A DNA stretch of 64,000 bases. Origin: Cunninghamella blakesleeana. Its lineage: Eukaryota; Mucoromycota; Mucoromycetes; Mucorales; Cunninghamellaceae. Where the stretch lies: assembly GCA_017871115.1 (NCBI GenBank), contig JAFCIZ010000005.1:3031501-3095500 (forward strand), read 5' to 3'. Both the position numbers and the translations under genes were made by a program. Below the pieces are notes generated by a model, which did not search any database, was not told the origin of the DNA, and was given only the letters and a program-made list of their open reading frames with translations. The stretch's first letter is position 1, and each line of letters starts with the position of its first letter. Shown here in pieces: positions 1 through 10,842 of the stretch.

Positions 1-1
1 T

Positions 2-118
2 GAGGATGAATACGCGAACGTAAAAAAACGAGAGTATTCTTTTTGTGTTCGAGGGTTGTTGGATTTGAGTACACTACGTGCATTCAAAGAAGATATATTA
101 ATTGTTGATAGTGTCATT
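2..118 (+). CDS. Possible 3' part of a coding region cut by the left edge
   Basis: The second forward frame is open from the first bases and has coding-like composition to about position 118, with many charged residues (for example EDEYANVKKREY and FKEDILIVD). It then runs into a T tract and TA repeats, where it stays open only because of low complexity. I recognise no family. It could be the last exon of a gene lying to the left, with a donor near 111, or a piece of a transposon. No start is visible, so the call is weak. Confidence 0.25.
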
Positions 119-125
119 TTTTATA

Positions 126-166
126 TTTTTTTTTTTTTTTTATTTTTTTTTTTATTTTATTATATA

Positions 167-208
<42 letters not shown>
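126..208. repeat. T-rich tract followed by TA microsatellite
   Basis: A T-rich run (about 126-158) is followed by alternating TA with two TGTA interruptions. Read on the minus strand this is a TA stretch followed by an A-rich tail, lying directly downstream of the stop of the zinc-knuckle ORF. This is the layout expected at the 3' end of a retroposed copy. Confidence 0.7.
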
Positions 209-209
<1 letters not shown>

Positions 210-225
210 ATTGCACTAGCATCAA

Positions 226-1656
226 TTACTGAAGCTGTCCTTTAGAAAGAACAGATTCAGTAGAAGCAAGACGTGATTTTCTTCCAGAAGGACTATATCC
301 CAATGTTCGATTGGCTACTGATGTATTTAAAGTTGAAGAAACCTTGCCTTTGTTCATTTCAGAGAGTTTCATCACAAGTGTATCATTAATATCTTTTGAT
401 GTATGTTGGTCTATGTCCATTGTTGTTCGAGATGTAATTGGTGCATACTTGGAAGCCAAGGATCCACCAAAAATGTCTTGATCCTTATCCTCATCACTAT
501 CCTTATCGTTTATAGCCCAATCCATTTTTGATAAAATGTTATCTGAAGTGGTTGTATCTTCAGATGGTGCCAACTTATCGGAGGATTCAATTTTGTTTTT
601 TGATGAACTATTTTTATTTAGGTCATCCTCTGATTTTTCTTCCTTATCCAAAACCATAAGGTTTGTTGATTTGGTATCGGCTACTTTTTTCTCTTTGACT
701 ACCTTTTTCTTTTCAACATTGGCTATAGCATCCGTTCTTTGACCTTCTTTCATTTTTTCATAGCTATTTAATTCTTTTTGGAAATCGGCTTCTTTCATTT
801 TACAGAAGCGAGCTATATGTCCCTTTTCCAGACATCTAGAGCAAGTTAATTGCTTCATCATAGGACAGTTTTTTCTAATATGTCCTGATTGTCTACATTG
901 ATAACAGACTGGTGGAGCGCCTTTAAAGGTAGCAGGGAGGTATCTATCCCAGTATTCCATATACAACATACGTTGTAATGGTTGGTATTTTACCTCATTA
1001 CCTTCATCGTTAATATCCAACAAAACTGAGATTTGACCTTCAAAGAAACCGTCATACAGCATCTTTTTGATCTCACAAATTTTTCCATAACGATGCATGG
1101 ACTCGAGAACCCCTTCTACTAGGGCAGCTTGCTTTTTCGGGACATAGCTAAGATGGACTCTTACCATTTTTGGAGCAATGTCTGAGTTTGACAATTTACT
1201 GGGACTTGCTTTGTAATTAGCTTCGTTAATAATAATACCTTCTTGGATGGCCTTACTATTATGAACGCTGTCCACAAAGGTGACTTCAATGAAGACATTA
1301 CCCCTCACATTGGTTCCAAATTTATTGAGGGCAACTACTCCATCAACTTTGCCAATTTGCTTTTCAATTGTTCTGTACATTTCCGAGAATGTAGCGAATT
1401 CTTTTTTTGGGATTTCAAAAATGACAGAATTATCCTCCAAAGTTTGTTGAATGATTTGTTCAGACTTGAAAATACGCATATGATCTTTCAAGTGGACGTC
1501 TTCATAAATAACTACTGGCTGTAGTTCTATTCTATTACCCATAATATCTTTATGGGTCATTGGAGTGGGGACCTTCGCCTTCAGGCCCTTTGCGACTTTT
1601 TGAGCCCAGGACTCCGTCGGCTCCATTTCAATGGAGTTTCTCTTTGAAACTGACAT
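226..1656 (-). CDS. LINE ORF1-like CCHC zinc-knuckle protein
   Basis: This is a single 476-residue open frame. Two zinc knuckles lie near residues 249-288: CYQCRQSGHIRKNC and CSRCLEKGHIARFC. Before them is a region of about 230 residues that recurs in a broken copy at 3.75-4.33 kb. After them comes a lysine- and acid-rich, probably disordered tail. CCHC proteins of this layout are the ORF1 (RNA-binding, ribonucleoprotein) proteins of non-LTR retrotransposons, common in Mucoromycota. No reverse-transcriptase frame follows on the minus strand. Downstream there is only a TA/poly(A)-type tail, so this looks like an ORF1-only retrocopy. The frame is unbroken, so it may be recent or still expressed. 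A domesticated host CCHC protein is the alternative. Confidence 0.75.
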   Translation of the reverse strand: MSVSKRNSIEMEPTESWAQKVAKGLKAKVPTPMTHKDIMGNRIELQPVVIYEDVHLKDHMRIFKSEQIIQQTLEDNSVIFEIPKKEFATFSEMYRTIEKQIGKVDGVVALNKFGTNVRGNVFIEVTFVDSVHNSKAIQEGIIINEANYKASPSKLSNSDIAPKMVRVHLSYVPKKQAALVEGVLESMHRYGKICEIKKMLYDGFFEGQISVLLDINDEGNEVKYQPLQRMLYMEYWDRYLPATFKGAPPVCYQCRQSGHIRKNCPMMKQLTCSRCLEKGHIARFCKMKEADFQKELNSYEKMKEGQRTDAIANVEKKKVVKEKKVADTKSTNLMVLDKEEKSEDDLNKNSSSKNKIESSDKLAPSEDTTTSDNILSKMDWAINDKDSDEDKDQDIFGGSLASKYAPITSRTTMDIDQHTSKDINDTLVMKLSEMNKGKVSSTLNTSVANRTLGYSPSGRKSRLASTESVLSKGQLQ

Positions 1657-1746
1657 TTCAAGAAAAAATGAGTTTCAAATGTATTATGTTAATGTTTAAA
1701 ACTATGTAGTTATTGTTTTAAAGTTTTAAAAAGAAAAAATAAATGA

Positions 1747-2660
1747 GTATATGATTTTCTTTGAGCGCTTAAAGGTTTATCCGTTGTAAAAAGTGTTTCT
1801 TAAGCGAAAGAGTTTTTACGGTTTTCTTTGAGCGCTTAAAAATTTATCTGTTAAAAACTGATTAAAATTTTTTTTTTAAAAAAAGCAACAGTGTTTTCGC
1901 GCAATTTTTACCTGTCAAATAAATTCTATAATTTTTTAAAAATATTATTTAATATTTTGCTATATTTTAACAAATATAAATAAAATTTTTAATATATAAA
2001 TTATTTATATTGAAATATCATATAAAAAATAATATAATATATTTGAAAAAGTTTACTTTATAGTTTTACATTATATTGAATACTTCTATTTATGACATAT
2101 TAATTACTATTTATAGATACTAAATTATATAATATTGTTATAAATGGAAATATTTTAAACATAACACGATAATTATTAAAAATAATATCGTGACTATTGT
2201 TGAATTAGGAATAATTATTTATTATAATATTGATTATTATAATACGTTTAAAATATTTCCATTTATAACAATATTATATAATTTAGTATCTATAAATAGT
2301 AATTAATATGTCATAAATAGAAGTATTCAATATAATGTAAAACTATAAAGTAAACTTTTTCAAATATATTATATTATTTTTTATATGATATTTCAATATA
2401 AATAATTTATATATTAAAAATTTTATTTATATTTGTTAAAATATAGCAAAATATTAAATAATATTTTTAAAAAATTATAGAATTTATTTGACAGGTAAAA
2501 ATTGCGCGAAAACACTGTTGCTTTTTTTAAAAAAAAAATTTTAATCAGTTTTTAACGGATAAATTTTTAAGCGACCCCTTTTCGTTTAAAAAAATCTCTT
2601 TCGCTTAAGAAACACTTTTACAACGGATAAACCTTTAAGCGCTCAAAGAAAACCATATAC
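1747..2660. mobile_element. Long palindromic (foldback/MITE-like) element
   Basis: The left arm (about 1747-2160) and right arm (about 2246-2660) are reverse complements around an 85-base AT-rich centre. The inner roughly 320 bases of each arm appear to differ at only one or two positions. The outer ends carry TTTTCTTTGAGCGCTTAAA and its complement. Similarity, now imperfect, continues outward to about 1713 and 2693. Beyond a TATGRTTTTC terminus the flanks can be read as a TA duplication, as in mariner-type elements, but other boundaries are possible. It contains no ORF, so it would be non-autonomous. It sits head-to-head between two LINE-derived fragments. Confidence 0.8.
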
Positions 2661-2699
2661 ATATTTATTTACTCTATTTAAAGCTTTAAAACCAAAATT

Positions 2700-3182
2700 T
2701 ATCAACCATGGATACAGCACCTACTAACTAATTACATAGATGCATTTAGTGCCAATAACAATAGCTCTGATCGTATGTACAAACCTCTGTCTACCTTCAA
2801 AAGAGGGCGTACTAGATCTACTATTGATTATATCTTCATCTCTAGTAATTTAAAAGAGGATTTGATAAACACTCTACTGGCTTACTTACCTTCTGAATGG
2901 ACTGACCATCACTTATTAACTATGTCATTACATACTAGTGAGTCGGTGCAAATGGGACCAGGCACTTGGAGATTTAATCCACAATTACTTCACGATAACG
3001 AATTTTATTCCATTCTATCAGAGTTACTTCATAATCTGATAGATAATATTGACCTACAGACCATCAATAGGCAATTATTATGGGATAATATTAAAGTAAA
3101 AGTAAAGATATGTACCACACTTTATAGTTCTGAAAAGAACAAAAAGTATAAAACTGAACTTGAACGCTTACAAGAAACCTGA
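2700..3182 (+). pseudogene. LINE ORF2 endonuclease fragment
   Basis: The frame, open from about 2700 (first Met at 2775), ends in the C-terminal half of an endonuclease/exonuclease/phosphatase domain. It shows STIDYIFISSNL followed by WTDHHLLTMSL, matching the SxIDYI and SDH motifs of LINE ORF2 endonucleases. The catalytic N-terminal half and all of the reverse transcriptase are missing, and the frame stops at 3182. It begins right beside the outer end of the palindrome's right arm, so the truncation and the palindrome may be linked. Confidence 0.7.
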
Positions 3183-3751
3183 AAAATATGTTAAAATAAA
3201 AATAGGTAAAATAAATAGTATAATATATAAAAAAGAGAAAAACAAAACAATTAAGTGAAATTTCTTGATTGGTTGTTTTTATTATAAATATAAGATGAAG
3301 ATTGTAATAATAATCTAATTCTGCTTTAGTATTTATATAAAATAATATTTCACTTTTCATATGATTAGTGATATTAATCAATATGGTTCATAACTCCATT
3401 ATGACGATCTTTCATATATTTTATTATTACTATATGGTGATCCATGATAGCTGTCATTGATTCTTATATATATTAATGTAGTAATATAGTTAGATTCAAT
3501 ATAGGGACTTTTAGAATTAAGTTTATAAAGTTAAGTTGGACAGTTTAAAGATAATAATATATCCGAGTTAGATTTAACTCCTTATTTAGTATAAGCTATT
3601 CATTTAAATAAAAGATTATATATTTTAATCTCAGTGTACTTAACGATCGTTTTCATTATTTTACTCTATGCTATTTACTATTATATAACCATAGTAATAT
3701 ATTTGTATACTATAAGATAAAATAACCTGATACGACAATCTTCGTATACAC
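3183..3751. other. AT-rich spacer between LINE fragments
   Basis: I see no supportable gene here. The 96-residue minus-strand frame at 3091-3381 overlaps the endonuclease fragment and is low-complexity, rich in Phe, Tyr and Ile. Confidence 0.4.
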
Positions 3752-4326
3752 AGGCTTGAACAAATTACCCAATGTAACTTGGAAGTAAGTTCAGTTCATT
3801 TTGAATTCCCTCAAAAACTCGGTCTAACAAATAGGGAACCGTATGAGATTATTGAATCCCAGATACGAACAATTGAAGGTGCTACACCATACAATAGATA
3901 TGAGAACCTAAAAGATTCAAATTTGATAGGAGTTAACTTTCGACCCAGAGCATGCAGAACCAGCCATAGAAAGGGAATTATTTTGGATGAAGTTTTGTAT
4001 AAAGCTAGTCAAAACAGCATGAACAAATCGGCGGTCCCACCTATGATGGTTAGGATTCTTTTAGATCATATTCCAAAAAAAAAAAAAAAAAAAATGATGA
4101 ACTATTGGATCGAAATTTTCTATCGATGAGTTTATATGGAAAGGTATGTCAGATCAAGAAATTAACTAATGGAGGGTATTCTGAAGGCCAAGTATCAGTA
4201 CTCATAGATACTAACGGCATGGATGAAAAAGTTAAATGTCATCCATTACAAAGGGTGCTCTATTATTCGTTTTGGGATAGTTGTATGCCGGCTTCCTATA
4301 AAAGGGTGTTATATTTGCCATATTAA
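3752..4326 (+). pseudogene. Broken second copy of the zinc-knuckle ORF1
   Basis: Two successive frames together resemble residues of the ORF1 protein at 226-1656. LEQITQCNLEVSSVHFE corresponds to SEQIIQQTLEDNSVIFE. YKASQNSMNKSAVPPMMVRI corresponds to YKASPSKLSNSDIAPKMVRV. GKVCQIKKLTNGGYSEGQVS corresponds to GKICEIKKMLYDGFFEGQIS. The frames are separated at a run of 20 A (4075-4094) that replaces a lysine codon pair and shifts the frame. Similarity stops just before the zinc knuckles (PASYKRV against PATFKGA). It is a 5'- and 3'-truncated, frameshifted relic. Confidence 0.8.
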
Positions 4327-5946
4327 AATACATTATTAAGCTAATATCAATATAATATCAACACGTTATTAATACAATAATAAATATCTAATATATAAAC
4401 AGCTATAATTATTTATCATAGATATCTTTTATTTAAATAATATAATCATATCAAACTACACTCAAACTAATACACACAAAAATATGAATAGTTAAATAGT
4501 ACCATACTCCTAATTAAGATATTAAATTCCTATATAATAAAATATTATAATATATTCACATATAAATACCTATTTTATTTTATTTCTAATAAACGATAAC
4601 CAACAGTTTCACAATTTATTTTGTCTTATTTTTTATTTATATTTTTAACTAAACCTAACACTATCATTTGAACTTTCCTATTATATTGTAAACGAATATT
4701 TTGTAAACAATTTATTTTTAATTATATTATACAATACATATTGCGTTTCTTTCCTTTTGTTTAATGAAGTTATAAATGAGCAAGGTAATAGTCTATTTCA
4801 TATCGAAATATATATATCAAAAAATCGCTGGAAAAGGTATTGGAAAAGTGGTATAAAATCAAAAACTAAAGAATTATAGTGATTCAGATACAAAATTCTT
4901 TGTCATAAAACATAATCTTGGAGAGTAAATGACAGTATAGTCTGTCAAATTCACAACCAGTATCAAGAAGGTTAATTCCACTTCATGTCTCTCCTGAAAA
5001 TTTTTTTTCTTTAGTCATGAGCACCACCTTTTATAAATATAAATGTGGAATAAACAAGACAGTCATATAACGTTATATCAATATGATATATATCTCTGAA
5101 TTCCTTTTTAAAGTACAAAGGTAGAATGATTTTAGTACAGTAGTTATTATAATAGAAATAATCTGGTTATATCATTGATTAATTAAAATATACACAGGGA
5201 ATTGGGCTTGTTGTATTTAACATATAATAACAATATTAAATGACTTCATAACTATAATACACTTATAATACACATGAAATATTTGATATTTATTATAAAA
5301 TCACTACTGTGTACCTGATACAAAATGATCTATTCCTATTAGCTTATGCATTGCTATAACTTTAAATCTTCTAATCCCGCAGATCCATTACCATAGACAC
5401 ACTTTAAACTCCATTCTAATTCACGTTACCTTTACTAGATAACTTTATAATTCTATTTTCATATTATATCATATAAACTAAGCCCAGTGTCACCAATCCA
5501 CTAAAAGGTATAAATACAACCCTTGTTTTTTACATTTGAATAAAGGTTAACCAAAAGTTTCACAATATTTCTTTGTTTTTAATTTTTGGTATAATTTTAA
5601 TTGATAAATTCAACAGGGCTACTTTTAGTTTATAATTATTTGTGCAAAATACAAAAAGTAAAGGGCAGCTTTAATTCTACCTTTCTTTACATATTAAACA
5701 GTTTTCATAAATTTTCTAATAAATAAGTTCTTTTTAATATAAAAAAATAGAAAATAAAAACTGTTATTAACTAATCCCAACATAGACAGTCTTCAAACCT
5801 CTTCCTTACCTAAATACTTCTAAAATTAGACTAGGTTTATAGGCCAATTGAATCGTCGGTGTTCATATGACCATCCCTATGAAGACAAAAAAGGCTACAA
5901 ATTTTGATATTATTGCTCATTTATTCTAAGTATTATTTTTTTCAGT
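4327..5946. other. Gene-poor AT-rich spacer with one weak internal repeat
   Basis: No coding region is supportable. Segments near 4590-4650 and 5541-5600 resemble each other (AATAAA, then TTAACCAA, AGTTTCACAAT), about 950 bases apart. A possible acceptor (TTTTTTCAG) directly before the ATG at 5947 raises the chance that a first exon of the next gene lies in the last few hundred bases. Confidence 0.4.
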
Positions 5947-8455
5947 ATGTCAAATAATGTTCGCCCTATATTAAATGATTATGATTTATCAGATATTATT
6001 GATCTTAATAATTTACTAACTAATGATAATGATAAATTGAAACATTCTAACAATATACATTCAAAAAAAAGGAACAGCTATAATATATCACTTGAAAGCG
6101 TTACTGATGAAGAATTACAAAAAATAACTCGCTCTTTAATTACACCCATCCCCTTTCATCGTTCTGTTGAAACTAATAAAAATAAAACCGACATATCTCT
6201 TACAGAAGATTACACTTCACACATTCCAACATTCCGTAGTGAAAGTGCTGCAATTTTCAATGAACTTAATAATGGTACCTAATTATACAATTAATATTCA
6301 TTTGGACTTTTTTATCTATCTTACTTATGAATACCATTTATAGACGATGATTTGTCTGTTGATTTTGTATGTAGTGATTTAAGAGATTTTATAGATCCTG
6401 TGTTATTAGAGGGTGTTATTTCAAGGCCAGTTAGTAGAGCTCCTCTTTTACCACAAAGGTAAACTGCTAATTTTTATAGCTTTATTAAAAAAATAGTTTT
6501 ATTTAGCTTTATTATATTTTTAAAAAAATAGAAATTTACAAAACCCAGTGGTGGCAAACTCTCAAATAAATCTTAAACATCAATTAAATAATGCCCAGCC
6601 TACTTCGAGGAAGTATTCTTTGGACTCAGTAGGAATACAATATATAAATGATATAACGAAAAAAAGTCAAAAAATTAGCTTAAATAATCCCGAAGGAGAT
6701 AACATTAAAATTCATAAAAACAATCATCAGGTTGTCAGTAATATAGGAAATGAACAAAAGTATATTGGTGATAAACAGTCAATAAACCCCTTGCTTAGAA
6801 GGGGATATCAAATAAACAATGATAACACAAAACGGCATAGTTTGGATGCGCAGACTTTAGCATTATTACGAAGAGATAGTGACGCTCTACTCCAGCGAAG
6901 ACAGTCTCTATTAAAATTAAATCATATGCCTAGTATAGATGATACTACCGTCAAAAAACCATCAAATAAATCGACTACATCATTTAATAAACCAATTACT
7001 GAAGGGCAGACATACAACCCCTCTCCATTAAACTATTATAATGATGATAAATTCCTATCATCATGTTTAACTATCAAGGATGAAAGAAAAGGAAAACAAA
7101 ACTCCATATATCAATCAAACTCTCCTCAATCTGAACAAAACGCATATCATAATACAGTATTCCCAGAATCATTCAATAGCCTTAACAATAAAGTCAATAA
7201 ACAATTGCTAGCAGAAGCTAGTGGTCGACACCCTGATGTACAAAAGAATCGTACAGTAAGAAGATATAGATCTATTTCCTTTCCCGATCAAACCAAAAAC
7301 AAACAAATATACAGAAATACACATGATGGAAATGATTATAATATAGGTATATTTTTTATTTTTTTTATTCTATTTATGCAATTACGAAACACGCTAATTT
7401 AGCTATATTATTGTAATCACTTCTATTAACTTCTATTAATATTTAAAAATATATTAACAGCTGCTGTTCCTACAGCAAAACATTCACAATCTGGTCCAAA
7501 CAGAACTCAAATACTCATTACTAAAAAACAATCGGAGAGCGATCGATATCAGAATACACTAGAATTTGAAAAAAAACGTATTTTGCCTCAAACCATTAAA
7601 ACTTCTACAACTCAACCTTTTGAAATGATTCAATCCAGTAACAAAAGCTTTGTTAAAGTTGTTAATAAACTCCCCTCCTCCTCTTCATCATCATCTTCTT
7701 CATTATCGGCATCCCCCTCTTCATATCGATTATCTTTAAAACAAAGTAAATGTAGCCTTAATGATCGAAAATCTTCTCAATATGATAGATATAATAAGGT
7801 AGTCATATAATTAAATACGGGATACTTTGGTTTTCCATATCTTTAATAATGTAATTAATAAAATTAATTATTTTATAACTTAGGCTAAAAACGACGATAG
7901 TAAGAATACATCAGTAACGGAATCGGCAAAAAATGTGATTGCAAATATTCGCCAACGCCGTATTTCTGGACATCAGCGATTAATCCCTCACGATGAATCT
8001 AAAAAAAAAAATATACAGCATAAAGGTAAGCAGTATTTTATAAATATAACTATTCTTTTTTTAGAAGATTTCTAAACATACATTTTCATGATAAACTTCT
8101 AGAAAATGCGTATGATAAACCTTACCAAACTTCTAACTACTTTGAATTTGAAAATGAAAGTAATGAATTCCAAAATTCTAACTCACCAATATTCTCATCA
8201 ACAGATACATTTGGTATGATTGATGAAATTACTACACTTGGTAATGGAAAATTTAATAAAATGAATTCTAATGTAAATCAGAGTAAAAAAAGGCATAGCT
8301 ATGTTACTAAGAAATCCGCACTAAACCGAAATACTGGTAATATTCAATCCATATGTTTTAGTAGATATTATATTAAACTAATTTTTTTATATTTTTTGGG
8401 GATAGACCGATATATAAGTTTACTTGGTAAACCACCATCTACAAAAGCTGATTAA
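5947..8455 (+). CDS. Ser/Arg-site-rich protein of unknown function, 7 exons
   Basis: I do not recognise a family. Exons by splice signals and phase: 5947-6274, 6344-6458, 6532-7346, 7461-7798, 7884-8025, 8103-8336, 8406-8455, giving 673 residues. The protein is hydrophilic, Asn- and Ser-rich and probably disordered, with a poly-Ser run near 7677-7710. Its striking feature is repeated basic sites of the form R/K-R/K-x-S (KKRNSY, SRKYSLDS, KRHSLDA, LRRDSDA, QRRQSLL, YRSISF, QRRISGH, KKRHSYV), which fit the consensus of AGC kinases such as PKA. The carboxyl end is SLLGKPPSTKAD. The start is uncertain because an acceptor-like CAG stands two bases before the ATG, so an upstream exon is possible. 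Confidence 0.7.
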
Positions 8456-9000
8456 GTATTTTCATTATTGCCAATAGTTATATGATTTACATAAATATGC
8501 CCTTTTTAAAGTAAAATTTGAATAAAAACTATTCTAATGATAAAACTTTGGATAGGAATTACCCTTGAAATATAAAAGCTTTGATTAATAAAGGATATAT
8601 GGTATAAAAGTATTTTATACAAGAATTCACTATTAAAAAAGTGTTTGACTAATTTATATAAACGTTAGCATAGAGTTAGGCATTATTCACACCGTATAAA
8701 ATAATCGAAAATGGAATTTTTTCACCATATATACTTATATATTACTGAAAATAAATTTGCTTTATAATAATGACGTTTTTTATTATCTCGATTATTTTGA
8801 TATTAATTTGATATACAATATTTTTCAATAATTTCAGTATAAAATAAATATTATTGTATTCAGCTTTATATCTTTTCCCAGTATTTTTTCTTTTTTTTAT
8901 TTATCCTTTATTGTCGAAAAATTAATGTAGAATAATGTAAATAAGATGATAAGAAATCCAACCTAGAGAAAACAATATATATAAATATATATGAGAGCTA
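8456..9000. other. Convergent spacer
   Basis: This AT-rich DNA separates two convergent genes. No ORF or RNA gene is recognisable. It presumably holds both 3' untranslated regions. Confidence 0.4.
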
Positions 9001-10842
9001 TTACTGACGAGTTAAAGATGTAGTGTCTCGTAATTTGAAGACTTCATCTAGTTTTTGTTTTAATGTCATAGATGTATTATCAATCCATTGAAGTGAAGAT
9101 AAATGAGAGTTGAGAATTTTAACAATTTGTCCAACCTAAAAAAAAGCAAAATATAACAAAAATATATTAATAATTAATCAATTAACTTCACCAAAGTTAT
9201 ATTAACTTTACCACATCGTCATCATTAGCAGTTGTAGATTGTTGTGGGCCACCCATTTTATTTATTTCATCAATCATCACGGTTAAATTTCTATTTATAT
9301 CGTCCATTTGTTTATTGAGATTTTCAGCCAAACCATAAGCTTTATCACGTTGTATGTCAGCAGCTTGCATAGGTTGTTGTAGGTTGCTTTGTTCAAATAC
9401 ATCACCAATTTGTTTTTCATAATCGTCCAATAAGCGGTTTAATTCCTCTTGTTGTCCATTAATATATTCTAAATTTTGATCGATTTCACGTTGCTGTTGC
9501 TCTATTTGCTCTACATTACTATTTAATTTCGAAATCTATAAAAATAAATAGATATATAAATATTAATTATGGCTGATATACTATTTTCTTAGTTGACAAC
9601 ATCATTTACCTTATTGCCATTTTCAATTAACTGGCGATCCCATGAAGCTACTTGAGCTGCTTGTTTATGAAACTCACGAGTATGAACATTCAAATCTTTA
9701 TTCCAAGAATTTAATATTTCTTCCATAGATTTATTTTTTAATGTAGAAGGTGTTGGAACAGATACAGTTTTAGGTTGCTGTTGTTGCTGCTGAGAGCTTG
9801 TATTAGTAGTAATGGAAGTGGGGTTGGCAGCTGTATTTGCTGTAGTAGGCGTGATAGTTGCAGAGACAGTTGGCTGCGTAGTAAGAGTTGGGGCACTTAT
9901 ACCAGTTGTAGTAGCCACTATAATATTTAAAACAATGATTTAGATTAAATATTCTAGGAAGAATATTTTGGTCATAATATACGTTAAAATACATATATTT
10001 ATATATTACCGTTTGTGTTAAATCCAAAACCACCAGTTGCAGGAGCAGAAGTCGATGTTGCTTGTGTTGTTGGTGCACTAGCACCAAAATTGAACCCGCC
10101 AGCTGAAATTGTAGAAGCAGGTTGTGAAGTTGAAGTTGATGTTGTTCCAAAAGCTAGCGTTGGTTTAGTAGCTGTTGCATTCGTATTATTAAATGAAAAC
10201 CCAGTGTTTGTTGCTGATGTAGTAGGAGTAGTGGTTGCACCAAAATTAAAACCTGCTGTTGATGCTGTTGATGCTGTTGATGTTGTAGGGGCTGGAGTTT
10301 TACCAAAGTTAAACCCTGTGGCGGGTGTGGTTGTACCAATAGTAGTGGAAGTGCTAGGCGTTGCAGAACCAAAAGAAAATCCAGCACCAGTAGCTGGTGC
10401 AGCGTTACTAGTAGGAGCTGAAGTACCAAAGCCAATACTATTTGTAGTTGTTGCAGGATTAGTAGCTGTGTTAAAACTAAAAGCATTTGAAGCAGGTGTT
10501 GCTGTGGTTGATGAGTTAGATATATTAAAAGAATTTGTTGCTATTATTATTATTTAAATAAAATGAATTTATTATCATTATCATTATTATTGTCATTATT
10601 ATTATCATTATTATTATTATTATCACTATTATTATCATTATTATTACTGTTATTGTTATTATTAAATAACTTACGTGTAGTACCAAATCCTCCAAATCCT
10701 GTCGTGTTTGTCTGATTAGTATTTCCCGTGTTTCCAAAATTAAAACCAGCTATTTATTAAAGAGACAAAATAAATAAATAAATTATTGCGTTATTACATT
10801 CATTTAAACAAAACACTAATTATATATTTTTTAATTACACAT
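9001..10842 (-). CDS. NSP1: FG nucleoporin Nsp1/Nup62
   Basis: This is a central-channel nucleoporin of the Nsp1-Nup57-Nup49 type complex. Proposed exons in transcript order: 10842-10839, 10749-10675, 10540-10010, 9917-9610, 9535-9212, 9135-9001, giving 458 residues. The N-terminal half is Thr/Ala/Pro spacer with FG units (GFNFG, GFGGFG, GFSFG, AFSFN). The C-terminal half (about residues 260-458) is the conserved Nsp1 coiled coil, including ILNSWNKDL, QVASWDRQLIENGNKV and YINGQQEELNRLLDDYEKQI. It is close to human Nup62 in length and shorter than yeast Nsp1. Exon 1 is only four bases (ATG-T), and splicing gives MSGFNFG. That start is inferred from phase and the typical MSxFNFG beginning, and is the least certain part. 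Confidence 0.9.

Noticed and set aside
536..1524. Plus-strand frames inside the ORF1 region
   Set aside because: They are shadows of the CCHC frame on the minus strand and have no motifs.
10015..10557. 180-residue plus-strand frame rich in Val, Ala, Pro
   Set aside because: It is the exact antisense of the NSP1 FG-repeat exon, whose frame and splice sites are convincing.
10750..10805. ATG-AAT two-codon exon as NSP1 start
   Set aside because: Its phase does not match the first FG exon. The ATG-T exon at 10842 does.
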